Source: UBA4312 sp002394635
GTDB lineage: Bacteria > Bacillota_I > Bacilli_A > Erysipelotrichales > Erysipelotrichaceae
Length of the DNA: 64,000 nucleotides
Direction: 5' to 3'
NCBI GenBank assembly: GCA_946539765.1
Contig: CAMNHO010000003.1
Span: forward strand, 62,001 to 126,000
Within the stretch, counting starts at the first letter, position 1, and every line of letters starts with the position of its first letter. Shown here one piece after another: positions 25,132-34,537 of this stretch. The notes below the pieces were generated by a model, which worked only from the letters and a program-made list of their open reading frames with translations, made no database searches and was not told where the DNA came from. Both the position numbers and the translations under genes were made by a program.

Positions 25132-28100
25132 TTGAAAGAATCCTTATTGTCTTTATTCAAAGAAAATGAAGTGACAAAAGAAATCATAAAAGCTTCCAAT
25201 CGTGTCGGCAATTTGTTCGATATGGAAGAAGCCCTTTTGATAGCCAGTGCATTTCAACAAGATCACAAGACAAGAATTCTAGTTAAAAAAAATAAATATC
25301 AAGCGCAGCAATGTTATAAAAGACTAGCTCCTCTTTTAGATAATGTGCTGCTTTTTGTGGTGGAAGAAAGTTTGCGTGTACAGGCTATTGCTTCCAGTCC
25401 GGAAGATAAACAAGAAATGATATCTACATTGACAAAGTGTTTGATGGAACCACAGGAAAAGATCATTATCTGTAATACAGCTGCCTTTTTACGATTTTTA
25501 CCTCATGTAGATGTTTTCCGAAAAAGATGTATCCAGTTGGAAACCGATATGGAAATGGACATGGATACGCTTAAAAAACACCTTGTACAGGCAGGTTATG
25601 TCAAAGTCAATTATGTAGATCGTCCTTGTACATTTGCCAGTCGAGGAGGAATCATTGACGTTTTCACTTTACAATATGAAAATCCCATCCGTATTGAATT
25701 CTTTGATACAGAAATTGAATCCATTCGCATGTTTGATGAAAATACACAACGAACCATCCGAACCATCGATCATTGTATGATCGGACCAGCTACGGATTTA
25801 TTGTTTAGTGAATCACAAATTGAAGAAATTGAAAAAAATGTGCAGGAAAAACTACAGATTGAAATAAAAAAACATTCTGATTATGAAAATGAAATACTAA
25901 CGGAGCATGTTGAAAATGATATGCTGGCGTTAAAGAATTATAACGGCGATGCTTTTTTATACTGGTATTATCCATATACAACTTGTTCTTCTTTACTGGA
26001 TTATGTGCAAGGACAAGTTATTTTCAGCAGTATTGAAGAAATTCAGCGAGCAGCCAGAGATTTGAATACAGATACGATTGCGTTTATGCAGGAGATGGTT
26101 AAAGAACTACGCTGTCTGCCAAAATATATTTTATTACACGATCTGCAGAAAATGGCAGAGCAAGGAATGCATATTCACGAATTTCTTGATTTTGAGCATC
26201 CAGTTACTTCTGGAATCTATCCGATTGAAAGAGCTGTATATCCACTGGCTCAACAATTACAGGCTATCTCTTTCTCACAAGTTTACTTTTCTTTGGAAAA
26301 AGAATCTGTTCATCAACTTGTGCCCTATTTAACCGATTGTTCCTTTTCATATAAGATAATCGATCCTTGTTTTTATGAGGGATTTAGTTTTCAAGACACA
26401 GGTATATATACAGAAAAAGAACTATTTACTAAAAAAGTTGAACGAAAACGATTTAAAAAAACCTTTAAACAAGGACAAGTACTGGAATCTGTACTGGAAT
26501 TAAATGTACATGATTATGTTGTTCATGAACAATATGGAATCGGACAGTATATGGGTATTGTGACTCGTCATCAAAACGATCAGACACTCGATTATTTACA
26601 TGTGATCTATGCCGGCGGGGATGATTTGTTTGTCCCATTATCGCAATTTCAGTTGGTCAGAAAATATGTTTCTAAAGAAGGAGTAGGGATCCAATTAAGT
26701 AAATTAGGTACAGATCAATGGAAAAAAACAAAAGAAAGAGTCAGCAAACGAGTTGAAGAAATTGCACAGCGTCTTGTAGAATTGTATGCTTTACGGAATG
26801 AAAATATTGGTTATGCATATCCAAAAGATGATGCTCTTCAAAGAGAATTTGAAGATGCTTTTGAATATGATTCAACATTAGATCAGATAGAAGCTGTCAG
26901 AGAAATCAAAGAAGAAATGGAAAAGCCAAAGCCGATGGATCATCTGCTGTGCGGAGATGTTGGATTTGGAAAGACCGAGGTGGCACTGCGTTGCGCTTTT
27001 AAAGTCGTTTTAGCCGGAAAGCAGGTGGCTTTTCTATGTCCTACGACCATTCTATCCATGCAGCACTATCAAACGGTGGTACAGAGAATGGAGCCGTTTG
27101 GAGTTCGTTGTGCCTTGGTCAATCGATTTGTATCTTCCAAAGAAATAAAAAAGATAAAGGAAGATCTGAAAAACGGACAGATCGATATCATTATTGGAAC
27201 TCATAAATTATTAAATGCGACCTTTGTATATAAGGATCTTGGTTTTTTGATCATTGATGAGGAACAACGCTTTGGTGTTACACACAAAGAAAAAATCAAA
27301 GAGATGAAAAAATCCATCGATGTGCTTTCTTTAAGCGCAACGCCGATCCCACGGACATTACAAATGTCTTTGATTGGCGTACGAACAATTTCTCAATTGA
27401 AAACAGCACCGGCACAAAGACAGCCGATCCAGACGTATGTGATGGAAAAGCGTGAAGGAATTATCAAGGAAATCATTCAAAGGGAATTGTCCCGAGATGG
27501 ACAAGTATTTTATTTATACAATAATATCTCTAATATTTATTCAGTAGCAAATAAGATCCAGGATCTTTTTCCGGATGTACAGGTGGCAGTGGCACATGGA
27601 AGAATGACCAAAGCAGAAATTGAACAGACAATGCTGGATTATGCACAAGGAGTCTATCAGATACTGGTTTGTACCACTATTATTGAAACGGGACTGGATA
27701 TAGCCAATGCCAATACGATTATTATTGAACAAGCTGATCACTTTGGACTGAGCCAGCTGTATCAGATCCGTGGACGGGTCGGCCGAAGAAACCGAATTGC
27801 GTATTGTTATCTGATGATCGATAAAAATCATCAGATAACCGAACAGGCTTCCAAACGATTGAAATCTATTAAAGAATTTACGCAATTAGGATCGGGCTAT
27901 AAAATAGCGATGAGAGATCTGACGATTCGTGGAGCCGGAGATCTACTGGGACCCCAACAAGCGGGTTTTATCGATCAAGTTGGTCTTGATCTTTATCTGG
28001 AGATGCTGGCAGGCGCTATTCAAAGACAAAAGGGAGAAAAAACAACAGAGCCGATTGAACAAAAAAGTGCAAACATTTCGTTAAATGGCTATGTTCCTCG

Positions 28101-28518
28101 TACGTTCTCAGATAACGATGGAGACATTCTGCTCTTATATCAAGAAATAAAAAAAGTGCAATCTCTTGAACAATTAAAAGAACAAGAAAAGAAAATTCGT
28201 GATTTATATGGTCAAATCCCCAAGCCGGTCACACAATTATTGGAACGAAGAAGAATTGATCTGTTTGCCAATACACCAGGAGTGGATACCATCGAAGAAG
28301 ATGAACATTTCCTGGTATTGAAGATGACAAAAGATTGGACATATCATTGTAATGGGGTCAAACTGTTTGAAACGATTAATGATATTTCCAGAAAAATACA
28401 ATTAAGAATGACAAAAGGGCAAATAGAGATAAAAATATTGAAATCGGCGAACAGGTATGATTTACTAATGAAAATCATTCATGAAATTCAAAATAACGGA
28501 GAAATCTATGCGACTTGA
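25132..28518 (+). CDS. mfd: Transcription-repair coupling factor Mfd
   Basis: Mfd removes stalled RNA polymerase and recruits UvrA. It is about 1128 residues. The UvrB-homology module is at the N-terminus, the polymerase-interacting CarD-like domain (LNVHDYVVHEQYGIGQY) near residue 460, the helicase Walker A CGDVGFGKTEVA near residue 605, the DEEQRFG box, SATPIPRTLQMS, and a C-terminal TRCF domain. In-frame GTG 25123 and ATG 25126 also exist; TTG 25132 is best spaced from AAAGGTGA, so the exact start is uncertain. The end overlaps the next gene by 11 bases. Confidence 0.95.
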   Translation: MKESLLSLFKENEVTKEIIKASNRVGNLFDMEEALLIASAFQQDHKTRILVKKNKYQAQQCYKRLAPLLDNVLLFVVEESLRVQAIASSPEDKQEMISTLTKCLMEPQEKIIICNTAAFLRFLPHVDVFRKRCIQLETDMEMDMDTLKKHLVQAGYVKVNYVDRPCTFASRGGIIDVFTLQYENPIRIEFFDTEIESIRMFDENTQRTIRTIDHCMIGPATDLLFSESQIEEIEKNVQEKLQIEIKKHSDYENEILTEHVENDMLALKNYNGDAFLYWYYPYTTCSSLLDYVQGQVIFSSIEEIQRAARDLNTDTIAFMQEMVKELRCLPKYILLHDLQKMAEQGMHIHEFLDFEHPVTSGIYPIERAVYPLAQQLQAISFSQVYFSLEKESVHQLVPYLTDCSFSYKIIDPCFYEGFSFQDTGIYTEKELFTKKVERKRFKKTFKQGQVLESVLELNVHDYVVHEQYGIGQYMGIVTRHQNDQTLDYLHVIYAGGDDLFVPLSQFQLVRKYVSKEGVGIQLSKLGTDQWKKTKERVSKRVEEIAQRLVELYALRNENIGYAYPKDDALQREFEDAFEYDSTLDQIEAVREIKEEMEKPKPMDHLLCGDVGFGKTEVALRCAFKVVLAGKQVAFLCPTTILSMQHYQTVVQRMEPFGVRCALVNRFVSSKEIKKIKEDLKNGQIDIIIGTHKLLNATFVYKDLGFLIIDEEQRFGVTHKEKIKEMKKSIDVLSLSATPIPRTLQMSLIGVRTISQLKTAPAQRQPIQTYVMEKREGIIKEIIQRELSRDGQVFYLYNNISNIYSVANKIQDLFPDVQVAVAHGRMTKAEIEQTMLDYAQGVYQILVCTTIIETGLDIANANTIIIEQADHFGLSQLYQIRGRVGRRNRIAYCYLMIDKNHQITEQASKRLKSIKEFTQLGSGYKIAMRDLTIRGAGDLLGPQQAGFIDQVGLDLYLEMLAGAIQRQKGEKTTEPIEQKSANISLNGYVPRTFSDNDGDILLLYQEIKKVQSLEQLKEQEKKIRDLYGQIPKPVTQLLERRRIDLFANTPGVDTIEEDEHFLVLKMTKDWTYHCNGVKLFETINDISRKIQLRMTKGQIEIKILKSANRYDLLMKIIHEIQNNGEIYAT

Positions 28519-28768
28519 TAAATATTTAAAAACAGCACGAATTTTAAAACGAAGGGAAGCAGCAAAGGAACTGGCTTTACAAGGACGGATTGAGGTCAAT
28601 GGAAGAACAGCCAAACCGAGTACGGAAATCAACATAGGAGATACGATCCGTATCCAATTTGGTTATCGGATCCTGGAAGTTCGCGTTCTTGATATTCAAA
28701 AACAAGTTTCAAAACAAAATGCACAGCTTTTATTTGAAATCATTAAGGAAGAGAAAATCGATGATTGA
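28508..28768 (+). CDS. S4-domain RNA-binding protein (RqcP/YabO-like)
   Basis: This 86-residue protein begins MRLDKYLKTARILKRREAA, a classic S4 domain that continues through GRIEVNGRTAKPS. The RqcP/YabO family binds the large ribosomal subunit in ribosome-associated quality control; location just after mfd matches yabO in Bacillus. ATG 28508 follows CGGAGAA; the reading frame is open further upstream inside mfd but that start lacks support. It overlaps the NUDIX gene by eight bases. Confidence 0.85.
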   Translation: MRLDKYLKTARILKRREAAKELALQGRIEVNGRTAKPSTEINIGDTIRIQFGYRILEVRVLDIQKQVSKQNAQLLFEIIKEEKIDD

Positions 28769-29171
28769 GGTAGTTTGTGGCGTGCTGATCATAGATGGAA
28801 AATTAATGATCGCTCAAAGAAAATCGGCTGTTTCCAATGGAAAATTTGAATTTCCCGGAGGTAAGGTCGAATCTTGTGAAACAAAGGAAGAAGCATTGAT
28901 TCGGGAATGGAAGGAAGAATGTGGGATCGATATAGAAAATATTGCCTTTCTGGCCTCCAACATCGATTACCAGGAGGATGAGATCCACTTAACGTGTTAT
29001 ACATGTACATCCAGACAGAAACCGATTGTAATGAATGCTCATTCTCAATATGTGTGGACCACTCCGGAACATATTTACGATTATGATTTTTTTGATTCGG
29101 ACCATCCATTAGTGGAAGCGTTAAAGGAGAAATGGCCATGTTTAATCGAACGGATGAAACCAAAGTATTAA
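28761..29171 (+). CDS. NUDIX hydrolase, MutT-like (d)NTP pyrophosphohydrolase
   Basis: This 136-residue protein carries a complete NUDIX box (GGKVESCETKEEALIREWKE followed by ECGI) near residues 34-57, with the REWKEE metal ligands. The N-terminal VCGVLIIDGKLMIAQR and FEFPGGK look like MutT-type sanitation enzymes. The exact nucleotide is unknown. ATG 28761 follows AAGGAAGAG, overlapping the S4 gene. A longer frame upstream is not supported. It overlaps the following HD gene. Confidence 0.85.
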   Translation: MIEVVCGVLIIDGKLMIAQRKSAVSNGKFEFPGGKVESCETKEEALIREWKEECGIDIENIAFLASNIDYQEDEIHLTCYTCTSRQKPIVMNAHSQYVWTTPEHIYDYDFFDSDHPLVEALKEKWPCLIERMKPKY

Positions 29172-30340
29172 GAGATCCCATCCACGGATATATTCATGTA
29201 CAGTATCAAGTAATATGGGATTGTTTAAATGCCCGGGAATTCCAAAGACTGCATCGGATCCATCAATTAGGTGGTGTATTTCAAGTATACCATACAGCGG
29301 AGCATTCCCGGTTCGCTCATAGTTTAGGTGTTTATGAAATCTGTCGGCGTATGGTGTATGAAAATGATGATATCAATCAGGCATTGACGGAATCGGAAAA
29401 GATCCAGGTGATGTGTGCAGGTTTACTGCATGATCTAGGACATGGTCCATATTCACACTTTTTTGAAAGTATTCAGGATATAAGCCATGAAAAGAGGACT
29501 GTTCAGTTAATTTTGGATAAAAATACAGAAATCCATCAGGCTTTGATCAAGGAAAACAAAGAATTACCGCAACAGATTGCTTGTATCATTGAACACCGAC
29601 ATCCGAAAACCATGCTTAATCAAATGATCAGTTCGCAGTTGGACGCAGACCGGATGGATTATCTGCTCAGGGATGCTTATGAGACGGGTACAAGCTATGG
29701 AACCTTTGATTTGGAAAGGATCCTTCGTACCATGCGAGTAAAGGATTCTTTATTATGCATGAAGGAAAGCGGCATGCATTCGGTTGAAGATTACATCATG
29801 GCACGTTATCATATGTACTGGCAGGTTTATCTGCATCCAGATGCAAAATCTTATGAATTACTGATCAATTCGTTTTTCAAACGATATACAGAAGTAAAAG
29901 ATCGATATCCTGTATCTGTTTTTGAATCGTTTTCAAGCCATTTGACCAATGAACAATTTTTGGAACTGGATGATTATCGTATGATGGTTGGTTTTCAGGA
30001 TGCGATGAAAAGCGAAGATGAAATATTACAGCTTTTTGCCAAAGCGATTGTGGATCGTCATTTGTTTGAATGGACCATCAATCCAGATGAGCATCAGATC
30101 AATACAATTAAAAAATACTTAAAAGAACAAAATCGTTCCGAAGCTTATTTCTATTATGAAGATATTTCCAGTAACAAGACGTATTTTCCATATGATGAAA
30201 AAAATGCAATCATTTGGATACGAGATAGTCATCAGAATTTAAAACCATTATCGGAATGCAGTGAAATTGTTAAAGCTTTATTACGTATGGAGAGTCATAC
30301 AGAACAAAGAATTTATTATTGGAAACGAAAAAAAGATTAA
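29138..30340 (+). CDS. HD-domain phosphohydrolase (dGTPase-like, YwfO family)
   Basis: This protein has about 400 residues. The HD metal site is clear: HSRFAHSLGV near residue 57, GLLHDLGHGPYSH near residue 96 and the distal LDADRMDYL near residue 169. Members such as YwfO/EF1143 hydrolyse dNTPs. The opening VLRDPIHGYI is typical. ATG 29138 is eight bases from AGGAG; ATG 29132 is too close. It overlaps the NUDIX gene by about 34 bases, so the two nucleotide-hydrolase genes may be co-regulated. Confidence 0.88.
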   Translation: MFNRTDETKVLRDPIHGYIHVQYQVIWDCLNAREFQRLHRIHQLGGVFQVYHTAEHSRFAHSLGVYEICRRMVYENDDINQALTESEKIQVMCAGLLHDLGHGPYSHFFESIQDISHEKRTVQLILDKNTEIHQALIKENKELPQQIACIIEHRHPKTMLNQMISSQLDADRMDYLLRDAYETGTSYGTFDLERILRTMRVKDSLLCMKESGMHSVEDYIMARYHMYWQVYLHPDAKSYELLINSFFKRYTEVKDRYPVSVFESFSSHLTNEQFLELDDYRMMVGFQDAMKSEDEILQLFAKAIVDRHLFEWTINPDEHQINTIKKYLKEQNRSEAYFYYEDISSNKTYFPYDEKNAIIWIRDSHQNLKPLSECSEIVKALLRMESHTEQRIYYWKRKKD

Positions 30341-30360
30341 AAAGGATTGAAAATCTTTAA

Positions 30361-30762
30361 ATGTATGATATTATAGCTTGCGCTATGATTCATACAATTC
30401 GACTGTGGGATCGTATTGAAAATAAACAATATTGTGATGAATCCGCAGAAGTATTTTACAATAAAAACAGCATGCAAATAACCGTAAAAAGCGACCCTTT
30501 TACTTTTCTATGGAAGCTTTATGAAAAAGGCCTTGTCGTACAATCACGATCTTCTGTCCAGGTATTGATTACATTGAAAGAAAATACCGTAACAAGAGGT
30601 CGTATTGAGACTGAATTTGGGCATATACCATTGGAGTGCTGTTTATTTTTATATAAAATAGAAAAGGATTATGTGGAAATTAAATATGAAATCAGACAGG
30701 GAAGCCATTCTCAGTTGTTTCATTTTTCCATGGAAATAGAAGGAGGTCATTTATGTCAATAG
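30361..30762 (+). CDS. DUF1934 family protein (YwiB-like)
   Basis: This 133-residue protein matches the DUF1934 layout, a small beta-barrel resembling lipocalin folds, with alternating strands and a GGH-containing end. Its gene precedes argS, exactly as ywiB does in Bacillus subtilis. No function is established. It overlaps the argS start by ten bases. The ATG 30361 has only a distant AAAGGA; Met at 30388 is another possible start. Confidence 0.75.
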   Translation: MYDIIACAMIHTIRLWDRIENKQYCDESAEVFYNKNSMQITVKSDPFTFLWKLYEKGLVVQSRSSVQVLITLKENTVTRGRIETEFGHIPLECCLFLYKIEKDYVEIKYEIRQGSHSQLFHFSMEIEGGHLCQ

Positions 30763-32387
30763 AAATGGAATTAAAAGAAGTATTGAAAGAGGCTGTGCAA
30801 AAAGCATTTGATATTTCTTTGGAACCTTCATCCATTGTGATTGAAACTCCCAAGAACAAAAATCATGGAGATTATTCCAGCAATGTGGCTATGCAGTTGA
30901 CGCGCCAGTTGAGACAAAATCCTCGTGTCATAGCACAAGCTGTAATTGATGCCATGCGAATGGATTCTATGATCGAGAAGGTCGAGATTGCCGGTCCCGG
31001 TTTTTTAAATTTCACATTGTCTAAAAATCGTTTTACAAAAGTTATTTCGGAAATTTTAGAAAATAAGGACCAATATGGTCAACAAAAGCCAAACGGCATA
31101 CGAGTTGATTTAGAATATGTAAGTGCAAATCCAACCGGATCTCTGCATCTTGGTCATGCACGTGGAGCCGCCTGGGGAGATAGTTGTGCCCGTATTATGA
31201 AAAAAGCTGGATATGATGTAACCAGGGAATACTATGTCAATGATGCTGGAAATCAGATTACCAATCTGGCTTTATCATTAAATGCGCGTTATCGTCAGGC
31301 CCATGGCATTGAAACAGAAATTGGTCAGGATGGATATCTGGGACAGGATATCAAAGAGGAAGGATATGCTCTTGCCAGAAACTATCCACAGGTTTATCTG
31401 GAACCAAATGAAAAGAATCTTCAATTCTTTCGCGAAAAGGGAATTGAATTTGAATTGAATAAGATCAAACACGATTTAGATGAATTCCGTGTTCATTTTG
31501 ATGTATGGACGAGCGAACAGAAATTAAGGGATTCCGGAGCTGTAGAACAAGCTCTGCAGATCATGAAAGAACAAGGCTATCTATATGAAGAAGATGGTGC
31601 ACTATGGTTTAAAACAACGGAATTAGGTGACGACAAGGATCGTGTATTGCGCAAACAGGATGGTTCTTATACATACCTTGTTCCTGATATTGCCAACCAT
31701 AAACAAAAATATGAAAGAGGTTTTGATGAAATTGTAAATTTCTTCGGAGCCGATCATCACGGATATATTACCCGGTTAAAGGCTAGTATGACAGCTTTAG
31801 GCAAAGATGCAGAAAAGCTGCATGTAGATATAATTCAAATGGTACGTCTGGTCTCAAATGGTGAAGAGATGAAGATGTCCAAAAGATTAGGGAATGCAAC
31901 GACCATTCATGAATTGTGCCAAAGTGTAGGTGTCGATGCAGCGCGTTATTTCTTTGTTTCCAGAGCTTTAGATTCCCATCTTGATTTTGATGTGGAATTG
32001 GCTAAAAAGAAAACAAATGATAATCCTGTATACTATGCTCAATATGCACATGCACGTATGTGTTCCATTGAAAAACAGGCCCAGGATATTCCTGTGGCAG
32101 ATTCTTATGAATTACTGGTGGATGACAAAGAGATCGAACTAATGAAATCTCTGCAGGAATTTAACAAAGTAATTATTGAAAGTGCCCGTACCCGTCAAGT
32201 TCATAAGGTATGCCATTATATCCAGGATCTGGCTACAAAATTCCATAGTTTCTATAACAGTTGTAAAGTTATCAACAAGGAAAATCTGGAATTAAGTTCG
32301 CAGCGTCTGGCTTTGGTAAAAGCGACTCAAATCGTATTAGCAAACGCTTTAGATTTAATTGGAGTAACAGCCGTTGAATCTATGTAA
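30753..32387 (+). CDS. argS: Arginine--tRNA ligase
   Basis: This 544-residue class I synthetase charges tRNA-Arg. The N-terminal Add-1 domain (about 1-110) recognises the tRNA D-loop. The HIGH motif is GSLHLGHARG near residue 125 and the KMSKS region is EMKMSKRLGN near residue 372. The anticodon-binding DALR domain (YAQYAHARMCSIE) follows near 427. Start ATG has GGAGGTC in front. In the order DUF1934-argS-rpoE it matches Bacillus. Confidence 0.96.
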   Translation: MSIEMELKEVLKEAVQKAFDISLEPSSIVIETPKNKNHGDYSSNVAMQLTRQLRQNPRVIAQAVIDAMRMDSMIEKVEIAGPGFLNFTLSKNRFTKVISEILENKDQYGQQKPNGIRVDLEYVSANPTGSLHLGHARGAAWGDSCARIMKKAGYDVTREYYVNDAGNQITNLALSLNARYRQAHGIETEIGQDGYLGQDIKEEGYALARNYPQVYLEPNEKNLQFFREKGIEFELNKIKHDLDEFRVHFDVWTSEQKLRDSGAVEQALQIMKEQGYLYEEDGALWFKTTELGDDKDRVLRKQDGSYTYLVPDIANHKQKYERGFDEIVNFFGADHHGYITRLKASMTALGKDAEKLHVDIIQMVRLVSNGEEMKMSKRLGNATTIHELCQSVGVDAARYFFVSRALDSHLDFDVELAKKKTNDNPVYYAQYAHARMCSIEKQAQDIPVADSYELLVDDKEIELMKSLQEFNKVIIESARTRQVHKVCHYIQDLATKFHSFYNSCKVINKENLELSSQRLALVKATQIVLANALDLIGVTAVESM

Positions 32388-32405
32388 TCGTATTTAAGGA
32401 GTTTT

Positions 32406-32738
32406 ATGAATATGAAAAAATCAATGATCGAACATGCATATACTATTTTGAAACAACAAGATGGAAGTATGCCATTTTTGGAATTATGGAAATTAGTCAG
32501 CAAAGAAATGAATTATACAGAAAGTCAGATGGATGATAATATCGCACAATTTTATACCGATTTATCATTGGACGGTCATTTTGTAAATCTACCAAAAAAT
32601 TATTGGGATCTTAAAACACGTCATACGTATTCAGAAAGTGTGATGGATACAGATTCAATAGCAGTAGATGAAGATGATGAAGACAATGAAGATTCTGAGT
32701 CGGATGAGAAAGATATTCTGGACGAAGAAGATAATTAA
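32406..32738 (+). CDS. rpoE: DNA-directed RNA polymerase subunit delta
   Basis: This 110-residue protein has a folded N-terminal HARE-HTH domain (residues 1-75, ending in YWDLKTRH) and a short acidic tail rich in Asp and Glu (DEDDEDNEDSESDEKD). This is the delta subunit that recycles RNA polymerase in Bacillota. It follows argS by 18 bases with the ribosome site AAGGAG. The tail is shorter than in Bacillus. Confidence 0.94.
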   Translation: MNMKKSMIEHAYTILKQQDGSMPFLELWKLVSKEMNYTESQMDDNIAQFYTDLSLDGHFVNLPKNYWDLKTRHTYSESVMDTDSIAVDEDDEDNEDSESDEKDILDEEDN

Positions 32739-32799
32739 TAGATCTGATTCATGTTTTATTCACATTCAATTTGTACAATAAACATGGAAAGGAGACGGA

Positions 32800-32856
32800 A
32801 TGCGAATAAAAATCTGCTTCAATAGCAGATTTTTTTTGCCTTTCTTGTTAAACTAG
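32800..32856 (+). CDS. Possible 18-residue leader peptide
   Basis: An ATG five bases from a strong AAAGGAGAC opens an 18-codon frame (MRIKICFNSRFFLPFLLN). The terminator hairpin lies inside the frame, so translating ribosomes would cover it. No rich run of one amino acid is present. It may be a leader peptide coupling translation to read-through into the ABC exporter, or a coincidence. Confidence 0.35.
   Translation: MRIKICFNSRFFLPFLLN
32809..32838 (+). terminator. Intrinsic terminator between rpoE and the exporter operon
   Basis: AAAATCTGCT pairs with AGCAGATTTT around a five-base loop, running into a T-tract (TTTTTTTT from 32830). It terminates rpoE transcripts and may act as an attenuator for the downstream operon. 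Confidence 0.88.
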
Positions 32857-32880
32857 ATACAGAAAAGGGAGTGGACCTCT

Positions 32881-33711
32881 ATGTTTAAAAGTGTCAGTTA
32901 TGTAATAAAAGAAAATTTCACAAACTTATACCGGATATACAGTATCGCAAAATATGAACTGCTGGCAGATATGCGAGATTCAAAACTAGGAATCTTCTGG
33001 AACTTTGCTTCTCCGGCAATACAAGTCTTCACTTATTGGCTGGTCTTTGGTATTGCCTGGGGAAGAAATGCTGTTGAGTATCGAGGCATTACGGTTTCAT
33101 ATCTTCCCTGGCTGGTTGTTGGTTTTGCTTGCTGGTGGTATATAAGACCATGTATTACCGATGGATGCAGTGCTGTCTTTTCCAAGACAAATGTCATCAC
33201 AAAGATGAAGTTTCCGGTCTCGGTATTACCGGCAACCATTTGTTTAAAGGAATTGTTCAACCATTTTACCATGTTGATCATTACCTTTGTAACACTGTTT
33301 CTGTGTGGTTATTATCCGAATGTTTACTGGTTATGGATCATCTACTATATGTTCTGTGCGTTTATGCTGGGAGAATCTATCACATTGGTTTTATCTGTAC
33401 TGACCATGTTGTGGAGAGATGTCAGGAAGTTTATCGCGTCAATCATGCGAATGCTCATGTATTTTTCTCCGATTCTTTGGAACTGTCACTTTAAGAGTCA
33501 TGTACCATTTCACAGTATTTTAAATAAACTGGTAAAAGCCAATCCGGTATATTATGTAATCCAGGGATACCGGGAAGCTATTTTTTATCAGCGGACCCCG
33601 TTGAATCATCCGGCAATTACATTGTATTTCTGGTGTCTGGTCGGTGGGATCTTTGTGATCGGATGTATTCTGATGTATAAATTCAAGAAGAAATTTATCG
33701 ATATGATTTAG
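32881..33711 (+). CDS. ABC-2 type polysaccharide/teichoic acid export permease (TagG/Wzm-like)
   Basis: This 276-residue protein has about six membrane segments and the ABC-2 N-terminal helix (ELLADMRDSKLGIFW). The family exports lipid-linked polymers such as wall teichoic acid across the membrane with a partner ATPase, here the next gene. Start ATG 32881 follows GGGAG. The operon then holds three CDP-glycerol transferase-like genes, which supports glycerol-phosphate polymer export. Confidence 0.87.
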   Translation: MFKSVSYVIKENFTNLYRIYSIAKYELLADMRDSKLGIFWNFASPAIQVFTYWLVFGIAWGRNAVEYRGITVSYLPWLVVGFACWWYIRPCITDGCSAVFSKTNVITKMKFPVSVLPATICLKELFNHFTMLIITFVTLFLCGYYPNVYWLWIIYYMFCAFMLGESITLVLSVLTMLWRDVRKFIASIMRMLMYFSPILWNCHFKSHVPFHSILNKLVKANPVYYVIQGYREAIFYQRTPLNHPAITLYFWCLVGGIFVIGCILMYKFKKKFIDMI

Positions 33712-33719
33712 AGGTGTGT

Positions 33720-34523
33720 ATGGCTGAAAAACAATATGCGGTGGAAGTGGAGAACATTTCCAAAATTTATACATTACGCAATAAAAACAATCAATATAAG
33801 ACAGGAAAAAAGGAATTCTATGCGTTAAAGAATGTTTCCTTTAAAATTGAAAGAGGGGATGTTGTTGGTATTTTGGGAACTAACGGTTCCGGCAAGTCTA
33901 CCTTATCTTTGTTGCTGGCGGGGATATCAGATATTAATTCAGGTACGATGAAAATCAACGGGGAACAGACGCTGGTTGCTATCAATACCGGATTGAATCC
34001 TCAGCTGACAGGTTTGGAAAATATCAATGTCAAAGGCGCTTTGATGGGATTAAGAAAGAAAAGGATCCAGGAAATTACGGATGCAGTCATCGATTTTGCC
34101 GAGCTGGGTGATTTCTTGTACCAGCCTGTAAAGAAGTATTCCAGCGGTATGAAATCACGACTGGGCTTTTCCATTTCACTAGCGTTAAATCCGGATATCT
34201 TTATTGTTGACGAAGCCTTGTCGGTCGGTGATAAAGGCTTTGCCAAGAAGTGTCTGAAGCGTATGGAAAAACTGCGAGACGAAGAAGGAAAGACAATTTT
34301 CTTTATTTCCCATTCATTACCCCAAGTTCGGGAATTCTGTAAAACCGGATTGTGGATAGAAGGTGGAGAGCTTGTCGAAATGGGTGAGATTAACAAAGTC
34401 TGCGACGATTATGCCGAATATGTGGAATTTATGGATTCGATGACCAAAAAACAAAAGAAGAAGTTTTTGGATGAGAAGTTTGAGAAGCGGCTTATCGAAC
34501 CGAAAAAGAAAAGATTTTTCTAG
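33720..34523 (+). CDS. ABC exporter ATPase for surface polymer (TagH/Wzt-like)
   Basis: The ATPase has about 267 residues. Walker A GTNGSGKST lies near residue 55, the signature YSSGMKSRLGFS near residue 140, and Walker B IFIVDEALSVGDKGF near residue 160. This GDKGF-containing form is typical of polysaccharide exporters. The C-terminus is short and lacks a carbohydrate-binding Wzt domain. ATG 33720 follows GAGGTG; an upstream GTG is less likely. It is eight bases downstream of the permease gene. Confidence 0.9.
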   Translation: MAEKQYAVEVENISKIYTLRNKNNQYKTGKKEFYALKNVSFKIERGDVVGILGTNGSGKSTLSLLLAGISDINSGTMKINGEQTLVAINTGLNPQLTGLENINVKGALMGLRKKRIQEITDAVIDFAELGDFLYQPVKKYSSGMKSRLGFSISLALNPDIFIVDEALSVGDKGFAKKCLKRMEKLRDEEGKTIFFISHSLPQVREFCKTGLWIEGGELVEMGEINKVCDDYAEYVEFMDSMTKKQKKKFLDEKFEKRLIEPKKKRFF

Positions 34524-34537
34524 GAGAGGATGCAAAC

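Larger units (their letters stand above)
32774..32880 (+). promoter_or_regulatory. Leader of the teichoic-acid-type exporter operon
   Basis: A TACAAT box (32774-32779) is followed by AAAGGAGAC and the small ORF at 32800-32856, then a hairpin-T-run terminator inside that ORF (32809-32838), then the exporter gene. No good -35 is visible. The arrangement looks like attenuation. It also ends any read-through from rpoE. Confidence 0.4.
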
